From assembly GCA_025457905.1 (NCBI GenBank), contig JALOTM010000103.1:1-6260 (forward strand): a DNA stretch of 6,260 bases. The letters are read 5' to 3'. Positions within the stretch are counted from its first letter, which is position 1. Every line of letters begins with the position of its first letter. The stretch is from Methanomassiliicoccales archaeon (GTDB lineage: Archaea > Thermoplasmatota > Thermoplasmata > Methanomassiliicoccales > UBA472). The position numbers were made by a program, and so were the translations under genes. A model generated the notes under the pieces. The model was not told the origin of the DNA. It made no database searches and worked only from the letters and a program-made list of their open reading frames with translations. Positions 1 to 6,153 of the stretch are shown in pieces.

Positions 1-171
1 GTTGAGCCCCAGGTAGGCCAATAGGAATCCGAGCAATGATACGAGCGGGAACGTCCTTATGCCCGCGATTACCACGTCATCGCCGCGATGGTGCTCCCTC
101 TCCACCCCCACGAGCGCGCCGACCCCCAGCGCGACCACGACGTAATAGATGAACTCGATGCTCGGGCTCAA
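1..171 (-). CDS. MgtC/SapB (DUF4010-like) family membrane protein, N-terminal part
   Basis: The 57 visible codons begin at a TTG (169-171 on the plus strand, read in reverse) and run off the left edge without a stop. The peptide starts SPSIEFIYYVVVALGVGALV, continues with GVEREHHRGDD and then AGIRTFPLVSLLGFLLAYLG. A first hydrophobic helix, a G-x-E-R-E loop and an A-G-I/L-R-T-F-x-L-V motif before a second helix are typical of the MgtC/SapB and DUF4010 membrane families. Family knowledge: these are inner-membrane proteins linked to magnesium or acid stress or of unknown function, so no specific substrate can be assigned. No in-frame ATG lies upstream before a stop near 293, and no Shine-Dalgarno sequence precedes the TTG, so the start is inferred from where the first helix begins. 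The gene is divergent from hppA. Confidence 0.75.
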   Translation of the reverse strand, partial: MSPSIEFIYYVVVALGVGALVGVEREHHRGDDVVIAGIRTFPLVSLLGFLLAYLGLN

Positions 172-285
172 AGTACTCGAGGGGTTAAGAAAGGTTGCAG
201 GTGAAAAGGCTTTTCGGTCAATAAGGAAGAGAAGAGAAACCGGACATGCCAGATGATTATCGTTGTCCGTGACTTTCAACAAATG

Positions 286-295
286 CTATATATAG
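286..295 (+). promoter_or_regulatory. TATA box of the hppA promoter
   Basis: The palindrome CTATATATAG stands in an AT-rich stretch 48 bp before the hppA start codon. A transcript starting about 25 bp downstream would have a leader of about 25 nt, leaving room for the purine-rich GAGAGGGG at about 327-334. The A-rich CAACAAAT just upstream could be the TFB-recognition element. Because the box is palindromic it could also serve the divergent MgtC-like gene, with a leader of about 90 nt. No other good TATA box is visible for that gene. Confidence 0.65.
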
Positions 296-342
296 GAATT
301 GGTATTCCCCGATAAAAACCGCTAAAGAGAGGGGTTTGATTT

Positions 343-2437
343 ATGGAATTGGATCCACTGGTCTACATCATACCGGTGGCGGGCATCATCGGCCTGCTAT
401 TCGCAGCGCTCCTCACCCGGTCCATCTTCAAGAAGGACACCGGGACGCCTGAGATGAAGGCGATCGGGGACGCCATCCGCGAAGGCGCCATGGCCTATCT
501 GCGCCGCCAATATACAACGATAGCGATAATCAGCGTCATCCTTGGTGTCATCATCATGGTCGGCATCAACTGGCAGACCGGCATCGCCTTCCTAATAGGT
601 GCCTTCTGCTCCGCCCTGTCCGGGTACATCGGGATGTACGTCTCCGTGAACTCCAACATCAGGACGGCGAGCGCCGCAAGGCGCAGCCTCAACGAGGCCT
701 TGAAGACCTCCTTCCGCGGTGGCGCCGTGTCCGGCATCGCCGTGGTCACCTTGAGCCTCCTCGGCGTGGCAGGCGTCTTCTTCGCCTTCGCCCTCTTCGT
801 GTTCCCTGATGCCACCGGCCCCATCCCTGGGATCGAGTACCAATGGCAGCAGGCCCTGTTCGCCGCGGTCGGCTATGCCTTCGGCGCCTCCTTCGCCGCG
901 CTCTTCGCGCAGCTCGGGGGAGGGATATACACCAAGGCCGCGGACGTGGGCGCGGACCTGGTGGGCAAGGTCGAGGCAGGCATCCCCGAGGACAGCCCCA
1001 AGAACCCCGCGGTCATCGCGGACCTGGTGGGAGACAATGTGGGAGACTGCGCTGGCCGTGGTGCCGACCTGTTCGAGTCGACCGCCGCCGAGAACATCGG
1101 CGCCATGATACTGGGATTCTCCGTGTACGCTCTGACCGGGGAGATCGGCTTCCTGTTCTTCCCGCTCGTGGTGCGCGCCTTCGGCCTGTTGGCCGGACTG
1201 GTGGGCATAATGTTCGTGAGCATGAGGAACGAGGAGGAGAGCCCCATGAAGGCCCTGAACCGCGGATACTACGTGACGGCCCTCATCGCCGTGTTCTTCT
1301 TCGGTTACTGCTCCTATGCGCTACTGGGAGAGAACTGGGAGTACTTCTTCGCCTGCGGCATCATCGGGGTGGTCCTGAGCATCGTCATCGTCTACATCAC
1401 CCAGTATTACACCGCTGGCGAGTACCGCCCGGTGAAGGAGATCGCCAAGGCCTCCGAGACCGGTCCAGCGACCAACATCATCACCGGCTTCTCTGCTCGC
1501 ATCCTTCTTCCTGGGACAGCAGGCGGCGCCCGAGGAGAGCATGGCCTTCACCTATGGACTGTATGGCACCGCCGTGGCCACCATGGGCATGCTCGCCACC
1601 TGCGCCTTCATCCTGGCCGAGGACACCTTTGGCCCCATCACCGACAACGCGGGGGGCATCGTGGAGATGTCCGAGCAACCCGAGGACATCAGGCACAGGA
1701 CCGACAAGCTGGACTCCGTCGGAAACACCACCAAGGCGCTTACCAAGGGATACGCCATGGGGTCCGCCGCCCTGGCAGCCTATCTGCTATTCGGGGCATA
1801 CTTCGACAAGGTCGCGGAGATCGTCGGGCTGCCCCCCGAGGAGGTCTTCGTGGTGGACATCGCCAACCCGCCCGTGTTCGTGGGCGCGCTCATCGGCGCC
1901 ATGCTGGTGTTCCTGTTCGCCTCCCTGGCAATCAGGGCGGTGGGCAAGGCCGCCTACGACATGATCAGCGAGGTGCGCCGCCAGTTCCGGGAGAACCCCA
2001 ACATCCTCGCCGGGAACGACAAGCCGGACTACGCCCGCTGCGTGGACATCTCCACCAAGGGCGCCTTGAAGGCCATGATTCTGCCGGGCATACTGCCAGT
2101 GGTGGTGCCGGTGGCCTTGGGGCTGATCATGCGCTACGCCTACGCCGACCAGTGGGAGGTCTCCTACCAGTCGGTGGGGGCATTGCTCATGGTGGGGACC
2201 ATCGCCGGCGTGCTCATGGCCCTGGTCATGAACAACGGCGGTGGCGCCTGGGACAACGGCAAGAAGTACATCGAGTCCAAGGGCCAGAAGAAGACCCCGC
2301 AGCATGCCGCCGCGGTGGTCGGGGACACCGTCGGAGACCCGTTCAAGGACACCGCGGGCCCGTCCCTGCACGTCCTGGTGAAGCTGCTCTCCACCATCAC
2401 CCTGGTCTTCGCCGCCCTCTTCGTCGTGGCGCCTTAG
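343..2437 (+). pseudogene. hppA: Membrane-bound K+-independent H+-translocating pyrophosphatase, frameshifted with an internal deletion
   Basis: This encodes an integral-membrane pyrophosphatase, which hydrolyses PPi and pumps protons across the membrane. The first half (343 to about 1491) has the expected helices and PPi/Mg-binding motifs: DVGADLVGKVE at residues 201-211 and DLVGDNVGDCAGRGADLFES from residue 227, with D231, D235 and D242. The second half continues in another frame from about 1490 to the TAG at 2435-2437. It contains TFGPITDNAGGIVEM, GNTTKALTKG (1721-1750), NNGGGAWDNGKKYIE and GDTVGDPFKDTAGPSLHVLV. Lys in GNTTKA (codon 1733-1735) with Thr three residues on is the known signature of K+-independent H+-pumping members. 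At the junction, NIITGF is followed directly by LLASFFLG in the new frame. The usual segment like AVGLESTALP plus part of a helix is missing, about 17 residues, with a net loss congruent to 2 mod 3. Without the repair, frame 1 reads on to 2526 as arginine/glycine-rich nonsense. No other disruption is visible, so the lesion is either recent or an assembly error. Confidence 0.9.
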
Positions 2438-2459
2438 GACGGGAACCATCCAAACCACT

Positions 2460-2481
2460 TACCTCATTTTCATTTTCTCGG
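2460..2481 (+). terminator. T-rich archaeal-type terminator after hppA
   Basis: A pyrimidine/T-rich run containing CATTTTCATTTTCTC begins about 22 bp after the hppA stop and lies before the next TATA box. Archaeal RNA polymerase commonly terminates at T-tracts without a hairpin, so this fits the end of the hppA transcript. It is interrupted by C and A, so strength is uncertain. Confidence 0.45.
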
Positions 2482-2520
2482 CATCCAGCATGCGTTGGGC
2501 TTGTCGCCTTCGGGGTCAAG

Positions 2521-2530
2521 CTTTAAATAA
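2521..2530 (+). promoter_or_regulatory. TATA box of the rpoE1-spt4-ribosomal protein operon
   Basis: CTTTAAATAA is a near-consensus archaeal TATA box, about 40 bp before the rpoE1 ATG. Transcription would start near 2550, giving a short leader that may still include GAGGG at 2556-2560, six bases before the start codon. It is the only clear promoter element before the five-gene cluster. Confidence 0.65.
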
Positions 2531-2566
2531 GGGTTCAAGTATGCCAGAGTCACTAGAGGGTAACCT

Positions 2567-3145
2567 ATGTATCTGATGGCCCAGCGAGAGAAGGTAGTGC
2601 GCATACCCCCCGACCGCCTGGCCGAGGACCTGGACGCCACCGTCGTGGAGCTGGCGAAGGAGTCCTTCGAGGGCAAGGTCGAGGGAAGCGACTCGCTCAC
2701 AGTCCTCGTGCGCAACATCAAGCGCGAGGGGCCTGGAAGGATCGTGCACGGCGATGGCGCCGTATACCAGAAGGTCACGTTCGAATCGCTCATCTTCCGT
2801 CCTGTCCTTCAGGAGGTCGTGGAGGGCACGGTGGTCGAGGTCCTCAAGTTCGGGGCCTTCGTGCGCTTCGGCCCCCTGGACGGCCTGCTGCACATCTCCC
2901 AGATAATGGACGACCGCATCGATGTCGATGACACCAACCAGCGCCTTATGGGGAAGGACACAAAGCGGGACCTGAGGGTCGGCGACAAGGTGCGGGCGAG
3001 GATAGTGGCCCTGAGCATCAACGAGCGCAACCCCCGTGAGAGCAAGATCGGGCTGACCATGAGGCAGGCCGGCCTGGGCAAGTTCGAATGGATGGAAGAG
3101 GACCGCAAGAAGAAGGGCGAGAAGGAGAAGGGAGGCGCGGCATGA
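2567..3145 (+). CDS. rpoE1: DNA-directed RNA polymerase subunit E' (Rpo7/RpoE1)
   Basis: This is the archaeal homologue of eukaryotic RPB7. With Rpo4 it forms the stalk of RNA polymerase, which binds nascent RNA and aids promoter opening. The 192-residue protein begins MYLMAQREKVVRIPPDRLAEDL, close to the usual Rpo7 N-terminus (MY followed by V-x-I/V-P-P). It has the conserved GDGAVYQKVTFESLIFRP tip-domain motif at about 62-79. An S1 RNA-binding domain follows at about 84-166, with GTVVEVLKFGAFVRFGPLDG and later KIGLTMRQ. The last 20 residues are a charged Lys/Glu tail. GAGGG at 2556-2560 sits six bases from the ATG and supports this start. Its TGA overlaps the spt4 ATG by 4 nt (ATGA), so the two are probably translationally coupled. 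It is the first gene of the operon. Confidence 0.95.
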   Translation: MYLMAQREKVVRIPPDRLAEDLDATVVELAKESFEGKVEGSDSLTVLVRNIKREGPGRIVHGDGAVYQKVTFESLIFRPVLQEVVEGTVVEVLKFGAFVRFGPLDGLLHISQIMDDRIDVDDTNQRLMGKDTKRDLRVGDKVRARIVALSINERNPRESKIGLTMRQAGLGKFEWMEEDRKKKGEKEKGGAA

Positions 3146-3327
3146 AGATCCAGAAGGCCTGCAAGCACTGTTCATACATCACCGAGGAGGACACCTGCCC
3201 CCTGTGCGGGAACCAGACCTCCAAGGACTGGCAGGGGTACGTCATCATCCTAGACCATGCCAAGTCGGAGATCGCCAAGCGGATGGGGATAAATGTCAAC
3301 GGCAAGTTCGCGCTGCGCGTGCGCTGA
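3142..3327 (+). CDS. spt4: Transcription elongation factor Spt4 (RpoE2/RNAP subunit E'')
   Basis: This small zinc protein partners Spt5 and raises RNA polymerase processivity. It has 61 residues. Four cysteines form the zinc site: C7 and C10 (KACKHC), and C19 and C22 (CPLC). These are followed by the family's SKDWQGYVIILDHAKSEIAK core and end in NVNGKFALRVR. This matches archaeal Spt4 in length and order. GGAGG at 3131-3135 lies six bases before the ATG, and the ATG overlaps the rpoE1 stop by 4 nt. The reading frame is open further upstream into rpoE1, but the family N-terminus and the ribosome binding site fix the start here. The rpoE1-spt4 pairing is widespread in archaea. Confidence 0.95.
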   Translation: MKIQKACKHCSYITEEDTCPLCGNQTSKDWQGYVIILDHAKSEIAKRMGINVNGKFALRVR

Positions 3328-3850
3328 GCTGCGCGTGCCGGTGCATGGTTGGATATTGCCGGAGCGGTTGAGAGGGGACCTGGTGATGCCGTTCGGAAGC
3401 CTGCTGGGCGAGGAGGAGGCGATGCGGTCGTTGCGCGAAGGCGAGCTGACCGTGACCGTCGGTGACGTGGTCTCCTTGAGCATGCTGGAGCGCGGGCTGC
3501 AGCCCCGGGTGATGGTTTACGACCTGAGGAACAGGCGGCGGCGCAACGCGCGCTTGGCCGCGAGGCTGCCCTCCTTGCCGGGGGAGGACATGTCGGTCGA
3601 GAATCCCGCCGGCAGGATCACGCCCGGGCTGGTGGTGGCCATCCAGCATGCCCTGGCCTCCGAGAACAAGGTCAAGATGATGGTCGAGGGCGAGGAGGAC
3701 CTTGCCTCCCTCGTGATCGCCGCCTTGGCTCCCGATGGCACGCGGTTGCTGTACGGGCTGCCAGGAAAGGGGATAGTGTGCGTCCAGGTGGACGCTGCCG
3801 TCCGTGAGAAGGCAAGGGAACTGATAGACGCCATGGAGGAATGCAATTGA
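3293..3850 (+). CDS. GTP-dependent dephospho-CoA kinase (DUF359 family)
   Basis: DUF359 proteins catalyse the last step of archaeal CoA synthesis, phosphorylating dephospho-CoA with GTP. Family features, numbered from the ATG at 3293, are ILPERLRGDLVMPFG (21-35), TVGDVVS (55-61), D77 in VYDLRNRR, NPAGRIT (104-110), EGEEDLA (132-138) and YGLPGKGIV (154-162). The usual D-x-K-T loop reads D-L-R-N here, a conservative K-to-R change plus T-to-N. The start is uncertain. ATG 3293 overlaps spt4 by 35 nt and adds about 14 Ser/Ala/Cys-rich residues with no family counterpart. GTG 3335 or 3341 places LPE at about residues 6-10, where family members have it, but neither has a Shine-Dalgarno sequence. GGATGGGG just before 3293 is a weak one. 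I favour 3335 on homology and list the longest frame. The gene lies between spt4 and rps24e, its usual archaeal neighbours. Confidence 0.85.
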   Translation: MSTASSRCACAELRVPVHGWILPERLRGDLVMPFGSLLGEEEAMRSLREGELTVTVGDVVSLSMLERGLQPRVMVYDLRNRRRRNARLAARLPSLPGEDMSVENPAGRITPGLVVAIQHALASENKVKMMVEGEEDLASLVIAALAPDGTRLLYGLPGKGIVCVQVDAAVREKARELIDAMEECN

Positions 3851-4185
3851 AGGTACAGATCGAGAGCAAGAAGGAGAACCCTCTCCTGGAGAGGACCGAG
3901 GTCCGATTCTCGGCGGAGCACGCTGGAGAGCCCACCCCCGCCCGTGACGCCGTGCGCACGGCCATCGCCGGCGCGGTCGGCTCCACCAAGGAGAAGGTGG
4001 TCATCGACAAGATGGAGACGGAGTACGGGAAGGGCCTGAGCATGGGATACGCCAAGGTCTACTCCAGCGAGGAGGCCCTCAGGAAGACGGAGAGCCGGAG
4101 CATGCTCGTCCGCCATGGATTGGAAGAGAAGAAGGCCAAGGTCAAGGCGGCTTCCAAGCCCCGGGCCGCGCCCAAGGCGAAGTGA
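3847..4185 (+). CDS. rps24e: Small-subunit ribosomal protein eS24 (S24e)
   Basis: This is a component of the archaeal/eukaryotic 30S/40S subunit. Starting at TTG 3847 the protein is MKVQIESKKENPLLERTEV and so on, the exact shape of archaeal eS24 N-termini (M-x-I-x-I-x-S-x-K-E-N-P-L-L-x-R). It then has TPARDAVRTAIA, the KVVIDKMETEYGKG core and GYAKVYSSEEALRKTE, followed by a Lys/Ala-rich tail; 112 residues in all. An ATG at 3841 in the same frame would add two residues but touches the GGAGGA at 3835-3840 directly. The TTG lies six bases after that site, so it is the better start. The TTG overlaps the kinase's TGA by 4 nt (TTGA), mirroring the ATGA overlap of rpoE1 and spt4. Confidence 0.93.
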   Translation: MKVQIESKKENPLLERTEVRFSAEHAGEPTPARDAVRTAIAGAVGSTKEKVVIDKMETEYGKGLSMGYAKVYSSEEALRKTESRSMLVRHGLEEKKAKVKAASKPRAAPKAK

Positions 4186-4202
4186 GATCGAGGTGACATC
4201 GG

Positions 4203-4409
4203 ATGGCTGACAAGAAGGAGAAGGGCGGCGCCAAGGGCGCGAAGAAGATTCGCACGAGCAAGAAGGACTTCTACGCCGCGGGAAAGGAAGGCAAGCTGGA
4301 GAGGAAGAAGAGGCACTGCCCCAAGTGCGGGCCCGGGGTGTTCCTGGCGGAGCACAACGACCGCAACTCTTGTGGGAAGTGCGGCTACACCGAGTTCAAG
4401 AAGAAGTGA
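4203..4409 (+). CDS. rps27ae: Small-subunit ribosomal protein eS31 (S27ae), zinc-binding
   Basis: This is the archaeal counterpart of the ribosomal part of the eukaryotic ubiquitin-S27a fusion; no ubiquitin-like domain is attached. The 68-residue protein has a zinc site of C39 and C42 (HCPKC) and C57 and C60 (SCGKC), joined by [13 protein letters not shown], and ends GYTEFKKK. These are the strongly conserved parts of the family. The first 23 residues are Lys/Gly/Ala-rich and longer than in many archaeal versions. GAGGTGAC at 4190-4197 lies about six bases before the ATG and is the best Shine-Dalgarno sequence in the window. It follows rps24e by 17 bp. It is the last gene of the operon on this strand. 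Confidence 0.95.
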   Translation: MADKKEKGGAKGAKKIRTSKKDFYAAGKEGKLERKKRHCPKCGPGVFLAEHNDRNSCGKCGYTEFKKK

Positions 4410-4419
4410 GCTCGGAGCG

Positions 4420-4436
4420 TATCCTTCTTCCTCATC
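4420..4436 (+). terminator. Pyrimidine tract ending the ribosomal protein operon
   Basis: ATCCTTCTTCCTC begins about 12 bp after the rps27ae stop, in the 59-bp gap between convergent genes. A pyrimidine-rich run at this place is a plausible termination site for the plus-strand operon. It is C-interrupted, so confidence is modest. Confidence 0.35.
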
Positions 4437-4444
4437 AGTTCAAA

Positions 4445-4467
4445 GGGCAGCAGGGGCCCGACTGCCC
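4445..4467 (-). terminator. Inverted repeat just after the propeller-membrane gene
   Basis: GGGCAG (4445-4450) and CTGCCC (4462-4467) are perfect inverted arms around an 11-base loop containing GGGGCCC. Read on the minus strand, the hairpin begins two bases after the TGA of the 540-residue gene and is followed by TTT. It could act as a terminator or 3'-end stabiliser for that gene. Archaea rely less on hairpin terminators, so function is a guess. Confidence 0.35.
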
Positions 4468-4468
4468 C

Positions 4469-6091
4469 TCAGCCCTTCTGCTTGTAATAACGTGAGAGGA
4501 CGGCACCGGTCACGCTTCCCACCAGGCCCATCTTCAGCCCGGTGAACAGGGACAGCGCAGCAGTGGTGAAGATCTCCTCCGTCCCAGGGAACTCGTATCC
4601 TGAGACCCAGAGCAGGAATGCCGCCAACCAGGAGACGGCTATGGCCAAAGGTATGCCCAGGACCGTTCCCAGCACTATTCCCCCGATCCCTGCCTGGGAC
4701 TCCCAGGCGATCCAGCTGGCAAGGGCGGCCACGGCGGCGCTCACCATAAGATAGACCATCGGGTCCCCGAACCAATCCACGAGCTCCGTGTCGGTGAGGA
4801 ACGCGGCCACCACCATGCCGGCCGCCGCGCCCGCGGCCATGGCCACCAGGCTGCGGGAGCTGAACCCGGCCAGCCTCTTCCAATAGAAGATGACGACGAG
4901 TGAGAGCACCTGGATGATGAGAAGGACGCCGAACGCGGTCCAGAGCGTCTTCGAGCCAGAGAGCTCACGGGTATTGTCCACCATGAGCAGGCGATCCGAG
5001 TCGTAGCCGAGCACCTCCCAGCCGCCAGCATCGGTTATGAGCGTCGGAGCATCGCCTCCGACGGAGCTCGACCATTTGGCCACGCCCATCCCCGGAACGT
5101 AGTTGGAGATCTTGCCTGAGGCAGAGGTGAAGAGGTCATCTGAGACGCTGGGCATGACGTAGTCCTGCAGCCCCTCCACGTCCCGGAAAGTCTGCCAACC
5201 CACTCCCCCCTCTATGTTCCAGCTGAGGATCCTATCGCCCGTCTGAACGTAGACCAGGGACCGGTCCCCATGCAACCTCAGATTCGTGGCAGCCGCACCA
5301 CCAACGGTCTGCAATGCCACACGGGCAAGGCCAGGCATGGCGTACACGGCCACCTTGTGCTCGGACGACTCCTCGTAAAGCACCGCCAGCCTGGTCCCGG
5401 AAGAGCTGTATTCCAGCTCCAAGACCTGGCCAGGGATGGTCAGATTCCCGAGCGGCGACATATGGTCCTTGCTGAACACCGTGACCGAGGAGCTGTCGAA
5501 GGCCAATGCGAAATAATGCATGTTATCGGAGCGGGCGACATCCATTACCTCACCCTCGTACGGCCAATGCATCACTTCCTGGCCGTATCTCAGGGCATTG
5601 AGACCGACCAGGGCCTTGGCGGTCTGGTTCTCGGTCAGCACATACACGGTGTCGGGATTATAGCCGAACTGCGTCCCTTTCTCCGATATGGCGATCACCG
5701 TCGGGGTACCGTTCATCAACCTGGACCATTCCGCCTGCTCCCCCTCGGACCAGTAAAGCTCCACGCTGTCGTCGGTCAGGCCCAGGGCCATGGCGTCGGA
5801 CTCTATCCCCACCTCCATCGAGGTGGGTGTGTGGGGGGTAAGGTAGACATAGGAGCCGTAATAGGCCAGCTTGGTGACCTTGTCCTCGTCGAGGACGTAG
5901 ACGAAGCCCTTGCTGGACCGGTCCACGGTCACCACCTCCGAGCTGAACTGCATGGCGGCTGCGGGCATCTCCGCCGTGGAGTTCGAGCCTATGTACCAGA
6001 CGAAGGTAGCATCAATGAGCAGGTAGGCGATGATCATGACAAGAGCCAAGAGCTTCTTGTTCCTTCGGAAATACCTTCGCAGGCTAGCCAT
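4469..6091 (-). CDS. Membrane protein with beta-propeller-like extracytoplasmic domain and C-terminal multi-helix domain, function unknown
   Basis: I do not recognise a named family. The 540-residue protein begins with a basic stretch (RRYFRRNKK) and a membrane helix at about 14-34. A soluble, beta-rich region of about 340 residues follows. It has repeated strand groups, such as VVTVDRSSKGFVYVLDEDKV, VMDVARSDNMHYFALAFDSS, VLELEYSSSGTRLAVLY, SLVYVQTGDRILSWNIEGG and WEVLGYDSDRLLMVD, six or seven in all, as in WD40/PQQ-like propellers. About five helices follow at roughly 383-404, 414-432, 444-463, 468-497 and 506-533. By the positive-inside rule the propeller should face outside. The C-terminus carries GLKMGLVGSVTGA (518-530), which recurs in the gene to its right. 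The ATG at 6089-6091 is preceded by GAAGAG and a TATA box close enough to give almost no leader. The gene converges on rps27ae. Sensor, transporter-accessory or envelope roles are possible, but none is shown. Confidence 0.85.
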   Translation of the reverse strand: MASLRRYFRRNKKLLALVMIIAYLLIDATFVWYIGSNSTAEMPAAAMQFSSEVVTVDRSSKGFVYVLDEDKVTKLAYYGSYVYLTPHTPTSMEVGIESDAMALGLTDDSVELYWSEGEQAEWSRLMNGTPTVIAISEKGTQFGYNPDTVYVLTENQTAKALVGLNALRYGQEVMHWPYEGEVMDVARSDNMHYFALAFDSSSVTVFSKDHMSPLGNLTIPGQVLELEYSSSGTRLAVLYEESSEHKVAVYAMPGLARVALQTVGGAAATNLRLHGDRSLVYVQTGDRILSWNIEGGVGWQTFRDVEGLQDYVMPSVSDDLFTSASGKISNYVPGMGVAKWSSSVGGDAPTLITDAGGWEVLGYDSDRLLMVDNTRELSGSKTLWTAFGVLLIIQVLSLVVIFYWKRLAGFSSRSLVAMAAGAAAGMVVAAFLTDTELVDWFGDPMVYLMVSAAVAALASWIAWESQAGIGGIVLGTVLGIPLAIAVSWLAAFLLWVSGYEFPGTEEIFTTAALSLFTGLKMGLVGSVTGAVLSRYYKQKG

Positions 6092-6118
6092 TTTCTCTTC
6101 TACCAGAGCGACTGCGCG

Positions 6119-6128
6119 CTATATATTC
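6119..6128 (-). promoter_or_regulatory. TATA box of the propeller-membrane gene
   Basis: On the minus strand, GAATATATAGC lies about 30 bp before the ATG at 6091. Archaeal transcription starts about 25 bp past the TATA centre, so the transcript should begin within a few bases of the ATG (near-leaderless). It lies in the 62-bp gap after the upstream paralog, so this gene probably has its own promoter rather than relying only on read-through. Confidence 0.55.
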
Positions 6129-6153
6129 CGATTGCAGAGGACGCTCATCGGCC

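Noticed and set aside
1480..1545. Programmed ribosomal frameshift in hppA
   Set aside because: There is no slippery heptamer, and a conserved block is missing as well as the frame changing. Frameshifting alone would not restore a normal protein.
843..1964. Long plus-strand open frame overlapping hppA
   Set aside because: It is Arg/Gly/His/Pro-rich low-complexity translation, typical of the wrong frame in GC-rich DNA, and hppA accounts for the DNA.
1541..2437. The second half of hppA as an independent gene starting at ATG 1541
   Set aside because: GAGGAGAG precedes this ATG, but homology continues upstream of it in the same frame (LLASFFLGQQAAPEES). The piece is the C-terminal half of the pyrophosphatase, not a separate family.
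2516..3175. 219-codon minus-strand frame antisense to rpoE1
   Set aside because: It covers rpoE1, whose family match is unmistakable. The antisense product has no recognisable domain and arises from GC-rich codon bias.
3517..4116. Minus-strand frame antisense to the kinase and rps24e
   Set aside because: It shadows two recognised genes; no motif, promoter or ribosome binding site supports it.
4440..4883. 147-codon minus-strand frame inside the propeller-membrane gene
   Set aside because: It is out of frame with the 540-residue protein, Gly/Arg/His-rich and without membrane helices, whereas the long frame has clear ones.
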